A stretch of 64,000 bases of DNA from Mycobacterium sp. E787. Its GTDB lineage: Bacteria; Actinomycetota; Actinomycetes; Mycobacteriales; Mycobacteriaceae. A program made the translations under genes and the position numbers. Under the pieces are notes generated by a model. It was not told the DNA's origin, ran no database searches, and saw only the letters and a program-made list of their open reading frames with translations. The stretch's first letter is position 1. Each line of letters begins with the position of its first letter. The stretch spans positions 124,001-188,000 of the forward strand of contig NZ_LZKL01000055.1 in NCBI RefSeq assembly GCF_001668725.1. Reading direction: 5' to 3'. Below are positions 17,886 to 27,598 of this stretch, piece by piece.

Positions 17886-19549
17886 GCTTCGGCGAGGTAG
17901 CGGTGCACCAGCATCACGGCCATCGATCCCTCGCCGACGGCGGCCGCGACGCGTTTGGCGGACTCGGCGCGCACGTCGCCGGTGGCGAACACGCCCGGCA
18001 CGCTGGTCTCCAGGTGGTGCGGCGGGCGGTCCAGCGTCCAGCCGCACACGTTGCGCAGGTCCGGTCCGGTGAGGACGAAGCCGCGGTCGTCGCGGGCGAC
18101 CACCCCGTCGAGCCACTCGGTGCGCGGCGCGGCGCCGATGAAGATGAACATCCGGGCGCAGGTGACGTCCTCGGTGGCGCCCGTCCGGTTGTCGACCAGG
18201 GTCAGCCTCTCCAGGTGGTCGGCGCCGACGGCGCGCTGCACCTCGGTGCAGGTGCGCACGGTGATGTTGGGTCGCTGCTTGATCTGTTCGATCAGGTAGT
18301 ACGACATCGACGCGTCCAGCGACGGGGCGCGCACCACGATGGTCACGGACTTCGCCTCGCGGGACAGATACATCGCGGCCTGGCCGGCCGAGTTGGCCCC
18401 GCCGATGACGTACACCTCCTCGCCCGCGCACTCCGTCGCGACGGAGACCGCCGCGCCGTAGTAGACGCCGCGGCCGGTCAGCTCGTTGCATCCGTCGGCG
18501 CCGAGCTGGCGATACGCGACGCCGGTGGCCAGGATGACCGCGTGCGCGTCGACGGAGCCGCCGTCGGCGAACCGCACGGTGCGCTTGGAGCCGTTGACCT
18601 CCAGCGCCGTGGCGGCCCGCGCGGTGATCAGCTCCGCGCCGAACTTCTCGGCCTGCCGGCGCGCGCGTTCGGCCAGCTGGCCACCCGAGACCCCGTCGGG
18701 AAAGCCGAGGTAGTTCTCGATGCGCGAGCTCTGGCCGGCCTGACCGCCAGTCGCGGTGCGTTCGATCAGCACCGTGCGCAGGCCCTCCGAGGCGCCGTAG
18801 ACCGCGGCGGCCAGGCCCGCGGGCCCGCCGCCGATGACGATCAGGTCGTAGAACTCCTGCGACGGCGTCGTGGTGAGGCCCAGCGTGTCGGCCAGCTGCG
18901 CGTCGGTCGGTTCGACGAGGGTGTCGCCGCGCTCGGTGACGACGACCGGAAGCCGCAGGCAATCCGCGCCGGCGGCCTTCAGCAACCGCTCGCCGTCGGG
19001 GTCGTCGGCCATGAACCACGAGTAGTGCAGCCCGTTGCGGGCCAGGAAGTCGCGCACCTGCCAGGATCGCGCCGACCACCGGTGCCCGATCACCTTGGTG
19101 TGCGGGATGGGATGTTCCGGCGCCGCCCGCCAGGCGTCCAGCAGCCCGTCGATGACGGGATAGAACTTCTCCTGCGGCGGGTCCCACGGCTTGAGCAGGT
19201 AGTGGTCCAGGTCCACGACGTTGATCGCATCGATGGCGGCGTGGGTGTCGGCGTAGGCGGTCAGCAGCACGCGCCGGGCGGCCGGGTAGAGGTCCATCGC
19301 CCGCTCGAGGAACTCGATGCCGCTCATCTGCGGCATCCGGTAGTCGGCGATGAGCACCGCGACGGTCTCGCCGCGCAGCTTGAGCTCCTTGAGCGTTTCC
19401 AGGGCGTCGGGGCCGGAGTCGGCGCGGACGATGCGGTGCCGGTCAGCGTATTGGCGGCGCAGGTCCCGGGCCACCGCGCGGGAGACCGCGGGGTCGTCGT
19501 CGACGGTCAGCAGCACGGGTTTGCGGGGGGCGGCGGCGGGATTCGTCAT
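17882..19549 (-). CDS. Response regulator fused to thioredoxin-reductase-like flavoprotein lacking the redox CxxC
   Basis: A 555-residue fusion. Residues 10-135 are a receiver domain: acidic D17-D19, phosphoacceptor D69 in VLIADYRMP, T97 and K120 in LLKPWD. A linker domain at about 150-230 may be thioredoxin-like. Residues 233-555 resemble thioredoxin reductase: IVIGGGPAGLAAA binds FAD, VIGGANSAGQAA binds NAD(P)H, and VFATGDVR is near the end. Where TrxR has CATC the sequence reads YYGAAVSVAT, so the dithiol is absent and classic TrxR chemistry is impossible. There is no DNA-binding domain; the output would be enzymatic or protein-based. The ATG at 19549 is chosen because it starts the receiver domain. 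Coupled to the kinase gene by an ATGA overlap. Confidence 0.9.
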   Translation of the reverse strand: MTNPAAAPRKPVLLTVDDDPAVSRAVARDLRRQYADRHRIVRADSGPDALETLKELKLRGETVAVLIADYRMPQMSGIEFLERAMDLYPAARRVLLTAYADTHAAIDAINVVDLDHYLLKPWDPPQEKFYPVIDGLLDAWRAAPEHPIPHTKVIGHRWSARSWQVRDFLARNGLHYSWFMADDPDGERLLKAAGADCLRLPVVVTERGDTLVEPTDAQLADTLGLTTTPSQEFYDLIVIGGGPAGLAAAVYGASEGLRTVLIERTATGGQAGQSSRIENYLGFPDGVSGGQLAERARRQAEKFGAELITARAATALEVNGSKRTVRFADGGSVDAHAVILATGVAYRQLGADGCNELTGRGVYYGAAVSVATECAGEEVYVIGGANSAGQAAMYLSREAKSVTIVVRAPSLDASMSYYLIEQIKQRPNITVRTCTEVQRAVGADHLERLTLVDNRTGATEDVTCARMFIFIGAAPRTEWLDGVVARDDRGFVLTGPDLRNVCGWTLDRPPHHLETSVPGVFATGDVRAESAKRVAAAVGEGSMAVMLVHRYLAEA

Positions 19550-19799
19550 CGGCCTCAAGTATGCGCTCGTCAGGCGACGTGTGGCGGGTCGAGGAGGCGG
19601 CGCCGATTCAGCTGCCGGCGATTTTGGTGGGGGCGAATTACCAGGTATCGTGGACCAACGGTGCGGCATCCGCGCCGACTTTTTGCGTGCCCAGTCCCTA
19701 GGAATTTCCTGTCACCGGCTCACGTTTCAAGTCGGGCGAATGTTGCGCTCATCCGGGCGCTGACGTGAACGAAACGAATGACGAGGATTTCTGACAAGT

Positions 19800-20021
19800 A
19801 TGGCCAAGAAGGACGGTGCCATCGAGGTCGAGGGCCGCGTGGTCGAACCCCTGCCCAATGCGATGTTCCGCATTGAGTTGGAGAACGGTCACAAGGTGCT
19901 CGCCCACATCAGCGGCAAGATGCGGCAGCACTACATCCGCATCCTGCCCGAGGACCGGGTGGTGGTGGAGCTGTCTCCCTACGACCTGTCCCGGGGCCGC
20001 ATCGTGTACCGGTACAAGTGA
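19800..20021 (+). CDS. infA: Translation initiation factor IF-1
   Basis: A 73-residue S1/OB-fold factor that binds the ribosomal A site during initiation. The full-length sequence ([50 protein letters not shown]) is essentially the canonical actinobacterial IF-1. It starts the infA-rpmJ-rpsM-rpsK-rpsD-rpoA-rplQ-truA cluster. The 250-base upstream gap toward the divergent response-regulator gene must hold the operon promoter; TTGGTG and TATCGT spaced by 16 bases near 19625-19650 are a weak candidate. Confidence 0.98.
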
Positions 20022-20063
20022 CAGCCCGAATTCGGACAACGAGAAGAACAGGATCGACCAGCC

Positions 20064-20177
20064 GTGAAGGTGAACCCGAGCGTCAAGCCAATCTGTGACA
20101 AGTGCAGGGTGATCCGTCGGCATGGGCGGGTCATGGTGATCTGCTCCGATCCGCGCCACAAGCAGCGCCAGGGCTAG
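20064..20177 (+). CDS. rpmJ: Ribosomal protein L36 (bL36)
   Basis: A 37-residue protein from GTG at 20064 to TAG at 20175-20177: [14 protein letters not shown] followed by [20 protein letters not shown]. The C-x2-C, C and H residues form the zinc site of the C-plus form of L36. It is a small component of the 50S subunit and sits in its usual place between infA and rpsM. The length is exactly that expected. It lies 42 bases after infA. Confidence 0.97.
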
Positions 20178-20351
20178 AGCTCCCGCCTGCTGAACAACTA
20201 AATGATGACCTCCCAGCACCACTGAACGGCTGGCATATCCAGATATGGGCCAGTTCAGCCACGCCCGGACGGAGGCCGGGCCCCACCCCCGAAGGGGCCG
20301 GGAACGGGCTGGGATCAGACCTCCGCACGAGATTAAGAGGAAACGCCACCT

Positions 20352-20726
20352 ATGGCTCGACTAGTAGGCGTCGATCTCCCACGCGACAAGCGGATGGAGA
20401 TCGCGCTGACGTACATCTTCGGCGTCGGCCGTACCCGCGCCAACGAAATCCTGGCCGCCACCGGCATCGACAAGGACCTGCGCACGCGGGACCTCACCGA
20501 TGACCAGGTGACCCACCTGCGTGACTACATCGAGGCCAACCTCAAGGTGGAGGGTGACCTGCGCCGGGAGGTCCAGGCCGACATCCGCCGCAAGATCGAG
20601 ATCGGCTGCTACCAGGGTCTGCGGCACCGCCGCGGCCTGCCGGTGCGCGGCCAGCGGACCAAGACCAATGCGCGCACCCGCAAGGGCCCGAAGCGCACCA
20701 TCGCGGGCAAGAAGAAGGCCAGGTAA
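20352..20726 (+). CDS. rpsM: Ribosomal protein S13 (uS13)
   Basis: A 124-residue 30S head protein. It begins [20 protein letters not shown] and contains the helix-hairpin-helix segment [14 protein letters not shown], with the basic tail [20 protein letters not shown] that reaches toward the P-site tRNA. The gene follows rpmJ after 174 bases. That gap holds GC-rich self-complementary sequence (GGCCGGGCCCC and GGGGCCGGG near 20275-20305) that may form a leader structure. RpsK starts 3 bases after its stop. Confidence 0.98.
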   Translation: MARLVGVDLPRDKRMEIALTYIFGVGRTRANEILAATGIDKDLRTRDLTDDQVTHLRDYIEANLKVEGDLRREVQADIRRKIEIGCYQGLRHRRGLPVRGQRTKTNARTRKGPKRTIAGKKKAR

Positions 20727-20729
20727 TCA

Positions 20730-21149
20730 ATGCCACCGAAGAAGGCGAGCGGCTCGGCCCCCAAGAAGGGGCAGCACAAGACCCGGAAGCGGGAAAAGAA
20801 GAACATCCCGCACGGCGCCGCGCACATCAAGAGCACGTTCAACAACACGATCGTGACGATCACCGACCCGCAGGGCAACGTCATCGCCTGGGCGTCGTCG
20901 GGCCATGTCGGCTTCAAGGGCTCGCGCAAGTCGACGCCGTTCGCCGCGCAGCTGGCCGCGGAGAACGCCGCCCGCAAGGCCCAGGAGCACGGGGTCCGCA
21001 AGGTCGACGTGTTCGTGAAGGGCCCGGGTTCGGGCCGTGAGACCGCGATCCGCTCGCTGCAGGCGGCGGGCCTGGAGGTCGGGGCGATCTCCGACGTCAC
21101 GCCGCAGCCGCACAACGGATGCCGTCCGCCGAAGCGCAGAAGGGTCTAG
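20730..21149 (+). CDS. rpsK: Ribosomal protein S11 (uS11)
   Basis: A 139-residue 30S platform protein. A lysine-rich N-terminal extension ([20 protein letters not shown]) precedes the conserved core with [39 protein letters not shown] and the C-terminal [16 protein letters not shown]. The basic extension is usual in mycobacteria. It is transcribed with rpsM, 3 bases upstream, and rpsD, 10 bases downstream. Confidence 0.98.
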   Translation: MPPKKASGSAPKKGQHKTRKREKKNIPHGAAHIKSTFNNTIVTITDPQGNVIAWASSGHVGFKGSRKSTPFAAQLAAENAARKAQEHGVRKVDVFVKGPGSGRETAIRSLQAAGLEVGAISDVTPQPHNGCRPPKRRRV

Positions 21150-21159
21150 GGAAAGAATC

Positions 21160-21765
21160 ATGGCTCGTTACACCGGACCCATCACGCGCAAGTCGCGCCG
21201 GCTGCGCACCGACCTCGTCGGCGGCGACCAGGCGTTCGAGAAGCGTCCCTACCCGCCCGGCCAGCACGGCCGCGCGCGGATCAAGGAGAGCGAGTACCTG
21301 CTGCAGCTGCAGGAGAAGCAGAAGGCCCGCTTCACCTACGGCGTGATGGAGAAGCAGTTCCGCCGCTACTACGAGGAGGCCGTCCGGCAGCCCGGCAAGA
21401 CGGGTGAGGAACTGCTGCGCATCCTCGAGAGCCGGCTGGACAACGTCGTCTACCGCGCCGGCCTGGCGCGCACCCGACGGATGGCCCGCCAGCTGGTGAG
21501 CCACGGGCACTTCAGCGTCAACGGCGTGAAGGTGGACGTCCCCAGCTACCGGGTGTCGCAGTACGACATCGTCGACGTGCGGGACGGCTCGCTGAACACG
21601 GTGCCGTTCCAGATCGCGCGGGAGACCGCGGGTGACCGCCCGATCCCGGGCTGGCTGCAGGTCGTGGGGGAGCGGCAGCGCATCCTGATCCACCAGCTGC
21701 CCGACCGCGCGCAGATCGACGTGCCGCTCACCGAGCAGCTGATCGTCGAGTACTACTCGAAGTAA
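21160..21765 (+). CDS. rpsD: Ribosomal protein S4 (uS4), zinc-free form
   Basis: A 201-residue assembly-nucleating 30S protein, MARYTGPITRKSRRLRTDL onward, with the S4 RNA-binding domain MARQLVSHGHFSVNGVKVD. There are no cysteines in the N-terminal part, so it is the C-minus paralogue type that mycobacteria keep in this operon. The ATG at 21160 follows a GGGAAAGAA stretch; an upstream in-frame start overlapping rpsK is not needed. The next gene, rpoA, begins after 128 bases. Confidence 0.98.
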   Translation: MARYTGPITRKSRRLRTDLVGGDQAFEKRPYPPGQHGRARIKESEYLLQLQEKQKARFTYGVMEKQFRRYYEEAVRQPGKTGEELLRILESRLDNVVYRAGLARTRRMARQLVSHGHFSVNGVKVDVPSYRVSQYDIVDVRDGSLNTVPFQIARETAGDRPIPGWLQVVGERQRILIHQLPDRAQIDVPLTEQLIVEYYSK

Positions 21766-21863
21766 AGACCCCTGTACCAACCTGGTTCAGGTCTGCGACG
21801 ATCGCAAGCGCGGCGAAGCCGGGCGCGGCGGGTCGGAGCGGACAACACGGCGGCATCAAATAG

Positions 21864-22937
<1,074 letters not shown>

Positions 22938-23007
22938 AGGCCTACAACAGAATCCCGTCCCGGCCCTACCTGATACGGGGGTCGGCCCCCACTGAGGAGA
23001 TAGTGCA

Positions 23008-23658
23008 ATGCCCAAGCCCACCAAGGGCCCTCGCCTCGGCGGGTCGTCTTCGCACCAGAAGGCCCTGCTGGCCAACCTGGCCACGTCGCTGTTCGAGCAC
23101 GGCCGGATCAAGACGACCGAGCCCAAGGCCCGTGCGCTGCGGCCGTACGCGGAGAAGCTGATCACGCACGCCAAGAAGGGCACGCTGCACAACCGTCGGG
23201 AGGTGCTCAAGAAGATCCGCGACAAGGACGTGGTGCACGCCTTGTTCGAGGAGATCGGGCCGTTCTTCGCCGACCGCAACGGCGGCTACACCCGCATCAT
23301 CAAGGTCGAGGCGCGCAAGGGCGACAACGCCCCGATGGCCGTGATCGAGCTGGTGCGGGAGAAGACCGTGACCTCCGAGGCGGACCGGGCGCGCCGGGTG
23401 AAGGCGTCGAAGAAGACGTCCGACGCGCCGGTGGCGGCCGCGGCGGCGCCGCAGGCGGCGGTCGAGCCGGAGGCGGCGGAGGGCCCGACGGCCGACGAGC
23501 TGACCGAGCCCGCCGAAGAGGCCGTCGAGCCGGCCGAGACCGGGGCCGGCGAGGCCACGGAGGCCGAGGCCGCCGCCGCCGAGAAGCATGACGAGGCTGT
23601 GGCCGCGAGGGCCGAAGCCGAGGCCGCCGAGGCGAGCGACGAGGCTGACGAGAGTTAA
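23008..23658 (+). CDS. rplQ: Ribosomal protein L17 (bL17) with extended acidic tail
   Basis: A 216-residue protein. Residues 1-125 are canonical L17: [40 protein letters not shown] and [21 protein letters not shown]. The rest is a low-complexity Ala/Glu tail with [17 protein letters not shown] and similar segments. I recall about 180 residues for the M. tuberculosis protein, so this tail is long. The gene has a GAGGAG-type ribosome site, and its 3-prime end overlaps the likely start of truA. Confidence 0.97.
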   Translation: MPKPTKGPRLGGSSSHQKALLANLATSLFEHGRIKTTEPKARALRPYAEKLITHAKKGTLHNRREVLKKIRDKDVVHALFEEIGPFFADRNGGYTRIIKVEARKGDNAPMAVIELVREKTVTSEADRARRVKASKKTSDAPVAAAAAPQAAVEPEAAEGPTADELTEPAEEAVEPAETGAGEATEAEAAAAEKHDEAVAARAEAEAAEASDEADES

Positions 23659-24508
23659 CGACCCGGATTCTCAGGTCCGTCTGCGGCTCGACATCGCCTA
23701 CGACGGAACGGAATTCGCGGGCTGGGCGGCCCAGGCCGGGCAGCGGACCGTCGCCGGCGTCCTCGACGAGGCGCTGACGACGGTCTTCCGCGTTCCGGTG
23801 CGGCTCCGCGCCGCCGGGCGCACCGACACCGGGGTCCATGCCACCGGGCAGGTCGCCCACGTCGACGTGCCCGCCGACGCGTTGCCGAACGCCTACCCGC
23901 GCGCACTCCGGACGGGTGAGCCGGAGTTCCTGCCGCTGGTCCGCCGGCTGGGCCGGTTCCTGCCGACCGACGTGCGCGTGCTCGACATCGCCCGCGCCCC
24001 AGCGGGTTTCGACGCCCGATTCTCGGCGTTGCGACGCCATTACGTGTACCGGCTGTCGACGGCGCCGTATGGGGTGCAGCCGCAGCAGGCCCGCTACGTC
24101 ACCGCCTGGCCCCGCGACCTGGACGTCGAGGCGATGGCCGTCGCGTCGCGAAACCTGGTGGGGCTGCACGACTTCGCGGCGTTCTGCCGTCAGCGGGAGA
24201 ACGCCACCACCATCCGCGATCTGCAGCGGTTGGACTGGTCACGCGACGACGACCTGGTCACCGCGCACGTCACCGCCGACGCGTTCTGCTGGTCGATGGT
24301 GCGGTCGCTGGTCGGGGCGCTGCTGGCCGTCGGCGAGCACCGGCGCCCGGTGTCCTGGTGCCGCGAATTGCTTTCGGCCACGGACCGCTCCAGCGACTTC
24401 GCCGCCGCGCCGGCACACGGGTTGACGATGGTCGGCGTCGATTACCCGCCCGACGACCAACTGGCCGCGCGGATCCTGATCACCAGGGACCTCCGCACGC
24501 CGGGCTAG
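23588..24508 (+). CDS. truA: tRNA pseudouridine(38-40) synthase
   Basis: A 306-residue TruA that isomerises U38-U40 in the tRNA anticodon arm. The catalytic aspartate is in [15 protein letters not shown]; other family landmarks are [32 protein letters not shown] and [17 protein letters not shown]. The only standard start in frame is the ATG at 23588, which makes a 71-base overlap with the rplQ tail and a basic leader of about 30 residues. A shorter product from a non-standard start near 23660 cannot be excluded. It ends convergent with the cutinase genes. Confidence 0.94.
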   Translation: MTRLWPRGPKPRPPRRATRLTRVNDPDSQVRLRLDIAYDGTEFAGWAAQAGQRTVAGVLDEALTTVFRVPVRLRAAGRTDTGVHATGQVAHVDVPADALPNAYPRALRTGEPEFLPLVRRLGRFLPTDVRVLDIARAPAGFDARFSALRRHYVYRLSTAPYGVQPQQARYVTAWPRDLDVEAMAVASRNLVGLHDFAAFCRQRENATTIRDLQRLDWSRDDDLVTAHVTADAFCWSMVRSLVGALLAVGEHRRPVSWCRELLSATDRSSDFAAAPAHGLTMVGVDYPPDDQLAARILITRDLRTPG

Positions 24509-24560
24509 AGGCGATCGGGAGCCCGGCTCAGTCGGGCGACGCGGGTCGCCGCCATCGGGG

Positions 24561-25196
24561 CTAGACCCTGCCCGCGACGAAACTTGCGGCCTGGTTGGTC
24601 AATCCGGGCACGTAGCCCAGGTGCGCACTCCATTTGTTGCCGTTCGAGCAGATCGGGTCGCCGGGGTTGCACAGGTCGATGGTCTTGCCGTCGAAATCCG
24701 GCGTGAGCGCGCTCATCAGCCCGCCGGCCCGCGCGGACGGATTTCCGAACAGGGCGACGGCGGCGACGTGATCGGCCGCGGCGGCGGGCAGGGGCTGACG
24801 GAAGCCGAGCCCGGGAAGCGGTGCGGCGGTGACGATGTCGATGACGGCGGCGCCCTGCGAATACCCGCCGAGCACCATCTTCGTCTTCGGGCAGTTGTTG
24901 GCCATCTGCTGGATGTGGTTGCTGGCGTCGTTCGCGCCGTCGGTGGCGGCCAGAAAGTCCTTGTTGGCGGGATAGTTAACCCCGTACGCCCCAACGCTTT
25001 TGCGGGTGTCCTGGCGCAACGAGTTGACGAAGGCCTGGCCCACCTTCCCCACACCCGGCGGCTCGTCGGTGCCCCGGGCGAACACCACCTCCACGTCCGG
25101 GCACGACGCGGAGGCCAGCGGCAGCAGCTTCGGGACGACGAAAAGCGCGACCGCCGCAAGGAATGCGGCGGTCAGCCCCAAGCGGATAAGCCTCAC
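24561..25196 (-). CDS. Cutinase-family serine esterase (Cut4-like)
   Basis: A 211-residue secreted alpha/beta hydrolase. The N-terminal signal or anchor ([23 protein letters not shown]) is followed by [17 protein letters not shown]. The catalytic serine is in [11 protein letters not shown], the aspartate in NPGDPIC and the histidine in WSAHLGYV; cysteines in CPDVE, NNCPKTK, LCNPGD and ICSNG fit the two family disulfides. It acts outside the cell on ester or lipid substrates. The order truA, this gene, the second cutinase, eccB4 matches Rv3455c-Rv3452-Rv3451-Rv3450c from memory, but two small genes I recall between truA and cut4 are missing here (only 52 bases). Confidence 0.88.
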   Translation of the reverse strand: MRLIRLGLTAAFLAAVALFVVPKLLPLASASCPDVEVVFARGTDEPPGVGKVGQAFVNSLRQDTRKSVGAYGVNYPANKDFLAATDGANDASNHIQQMANNCPKTKMVLGGYSQGAAVIDIVTAAPLPGLGFRQPLPAAAADHVAAVALFGNPSARAGGLMSALTPDFDGKTIDLCNPGDPICSNGNKWSAHLGYVPGLTNQAASFVAGRV

Positions 25197-25237
25197 ACGA
25201 CGAGGCTACGGGCCCAGGATCAAGCCCCGGTAACGAT

Positions 25238-26077
25238 TTAGACAAGCGGCGCTTGAGGATTCACCGGCGCCGGCGCGCCCGGCGCGTTCGGCGCCGGGAC
25301 GTTACCGGGCACCGACGGGCTGGTACCAGGCGCCTGCGGGCCGTAACCCGGTGCTTGCGGCGGGTAGCCGGGCGTCTGCGGCCCGTAGCCGGGCACCTGC
25401 GGGTTGGTCCCGGTCATCAGCCTGGATGCGACGAACGCGGCGGCCTGCGTGGTGTACGCCGGGACGTAGCCCTCGGTGTGGCCGCTCCACTCGTTGCCCT
25501 GACCCGCGTGGCAGATCGGGTCCTGCGGATTGCACAGGTCGATCGCCTTGGAGCCCAGCAGCGCGCTCTGGGCCGGCAGCGTTCCGCCGGCGCGGTCGGC
25601 CACGTCGCCGAAGGTGGCGACGGCCGCGATGTTGTTCGCGTATTGCGGCGGCAGGGAGTTGCCCCAGTTGATGCCGCCGATGGGAACGCCGGCCACGATG
25701 TCCATCACCGAGGCGCCCTGCGAGTAGCCGCCCAGCACGATCTTGGTGTTCGGGCACGTCTCCACGCTTTTCTTGACGCGGTCGATGGTGTCGTTGGCGC
25801 CGTCGCCGCCGTGCAGCTGCAGCTTGCTGGCCGCGTAGTTGACCCCGTAGGGCAGGATGTTCAGGCCGGTCTGCTGGCGCAGCGAGTCGACGAAGGCGTC
25901 GCCGACGCGGCCGAGGCCGGGCGGCTCGTTGGTGCCGCGGGCGAAGATGACCTCGACGTCCGGGCAGTCGAAGGCGGAGGCGACCGGCGTCGCCGTCGGG
26001 GACAGGAGCAGGCCGGCGGCGGTGAGCACTGCAGAAACCCCCGGGCCCACCCAGCGACCGATGCGGTGGGAAGACAC
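25238..26077 (-). CDS. Cutinase-family serine esterase with Pro-rich tail (Cut3-like)
   Basis: A 279-residue secreted cutinase. After a signal peptide ending near TPVASA it has [19 protein letters not shown], the nucleophile in [12 protein letters not shown], the Asp in [12 protein letters not shown] and the His in [10 protein letters not shown]. Residues 225-279 are a Pro/Gly-rich tail with repeats of the type PGYGPQAPG, likely a cell-wall-spanning or flexible segment. It is a paralogue of the downstream gene and divergent from eccB4. Extracellular esterase or phospholipase/thioesterase activity is typical of the family; the real substrate is unknown. Confidence 0.9.
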   Translation of the reverse strand: MSSHRIGRWVGPGVSAVLTAAGLLLSPTATPVASAFDCPDVEVIFARGTNEPPGLGRVGDAFVDSLRQQTGLNILPYGVNYAASKLQLHGGDGANDTIDRVKKSVETCPNTKIVLGGYSQGASVMDIVAGVPIGGINWGNSLPPQYANNIAAVATFGDVADRAGGTLPAQSALLGSKAIDLCNPQDPICHAGQGNEWSGHTEGYVPAYTTQAAAFVASRLMTGTNPQVPGYGPQTPGYPPQAPGYGPQAPGTSPSVPGNVPAPNAPGAPAPVNPQAPLV

Positions 26078-26206
26078 GCCGGAATAGTACCCGCAACCAG
26101 CGAAGAGGGGAAAATTCGCCGGCCTGTGGACAACCGCGGGCGCCCGCGCCTACCTGCGGTTTGACTGGAGCGGGGAGACGGATTCCACAAATTTGCCGGG
26201 GGTATT

Positions 26207-27598
26207 TTGGACAGTTCGCAGCTGCGCCGGCCGACGAGCCGGTTGCAGGTCAGCGGCTACCGATTCCTGCTGCGCAGGCTGGAGTGCGCCCTGCTGGGGC
26301 GTGACATCGACGCCGCGGACGAACCGCTGCGCACCCAGAGCGCATCGCTCGCGGTCGGGTGCGTTGTCGCGGCCGTCGCGCTGGCCGGGTGCGCGTTGCT
26401 GGGTGCGCTGCGGCCGCAGGCGGATTTCGGGCAGGCCCGGATCGTCATGGGCCGGGAATCCGGGGCGCTCTACGTGCGGGTGGGCGACGTCTGGCACCCC
26501 GTACCGAACCTGGCCTCGGCGCGGTTGATCGCGGGGACGGCCGCCAACCCGCAACCGGTGCGGGAGTCGGATTTGGCAGGCACCAAACGCGGTCCGCTGC
26601 TGGGCATTCCGGGTGCGCCGCAGTTCATCGGCGAGACGCTGCCCGCGGACGCGTCCGTGTGGACGATCTGCGATGCCGACGCGACTGGCGCGACGACCGT
26701 CGTCGTCGGGCCGGCTGCCGAATCGCCGGTCCACCGCCTGGCTTCCGGGCGTGCCCTCCTCGTCGCGGGCGCGCCGGACTCGCCGGCCTACCTGCTTTAC
26801 GACGGTCAGCGGGCGGTGGTGGACCTCGCCGATGCCGCGGTGGTGCGCGCGCTGCGGCTGGAGGGCCGCGCGCCGCGGCTCGTGTCGCAGGCGTTGCTGA
26901 ACGCGGTGCCCGAGGGCTCGCCGATACGGACCCCGCGGATTCGCGCGTCGGGCGCGGCGGTGCCCTGGCTGCCCGGCTTCACGGTCGGCAGCGTGCTGCG
27001 CGTCCCGCGCGGCGATGCCGACGAGTATTACGTCGTTTTGCCCGTCGGAGTCCAGCGGATCGGGCGGGTGGCCGCCGAACTCCTGCGCTTCGGCGATTCG
27101 CACGAAACCGCCAACGCCATCACCGTCGCGCCCGATGCGATCCGCGCCGCGGCGGTCGCGAACACGTTGCCGCTGGCGGGTTTCCCGGACCGGGCGCCGG
27201 AGCTGGACGGCGGCAGCATCCTGTGCGTCACCGCGCGGCCCGGGACATCGGGAAATTTCGACATCGCGTTCCTGATCGGTAGCGGCCTGCCGGTGCCGGC
27301 CGGCCGGGCTGCGGTGCCCCTGTCGCAGGCCGACGGTCGCGGTCCGGCGCTGGACGCGGTGTTCCTGCCGCCCGGCCACAGCGCCTATGTGCGGGACGGC
27401 AACCGAGCCGGCGCGCGCTATCTGGTCACCGACACCGGGGTGCGCTTTGCGATCCGCGACGACGACGCGGCGCGCGATCTTGGTCTGCCGGCGCCTATTC
27501 CGGCGCCATGGTCGGTGTTGGCGGCCCTGCCGCCGGGGCCGGAACTGAGCAGGCAGAGCGCGTCAGTCGCGCGCGACACGGTTGGGGGAAGCCCGTAG
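26207..27598 (+). CDS. eccB4: ESX-4 type VII secretion protein EccB4
   Basis: A 463-residue membrane protein with a short cytosolic N terminus (SRLQVSGYRFLLRRLECALLGRD), one transmembrane helix at about residues 47-70, and a large periplasmic repeat domain. This is the EccB layout. EccB is a core part of the secretion pore. The start is TTG at 26207 behind a GCCGGGGG stretch. The gene is convergent with mycP4 and their coding regions overlap by 36 bases at the 3-prime ends, an unusual tail-to-tail overlap. It is alone on its strand here, facing mycP4-eccD4, as in M. tuberculosis ESX-4. Confidence 0.92.
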   Translation: MDSSQLRRPTSRLQVSGYRFLLRRLECALLGRDIDAADEPLRTQSASLAVGCVVAAVALAGCALLGALRPQADFGQARIVMGRESGALYVRVGDVWHPVPNLASARLIAGTAANPQPVRESDLAGTKRGPLLGIPGAPQFIGETLPADASVWTICDADATGATTVVVGPAAESPVHRLASGRALLVAGAPDSPAYLLYDGQRAVVDLADAAVVRALRLEGRAPRLVSQALLNAVPEGSPIRTPRIRASGAAVPWLPGFTVGSVLRVPRGDADEYYVVLPVGVQRIGRVAAELLRFGDSHETANAITVAPDAIRAAAVANTLPLAGFPDRAPELDGGSILCVTARPGTSGNFDIAFLIGSGLPVPAGRAAVPLSQADGRGPALDAVFLPPGHSAYVRDGNRAGARYLVTDTGVRFAIRDDDAARDLGLPAPIPAPWSVLAALPPGPELSRQSASVARDTVGGSP

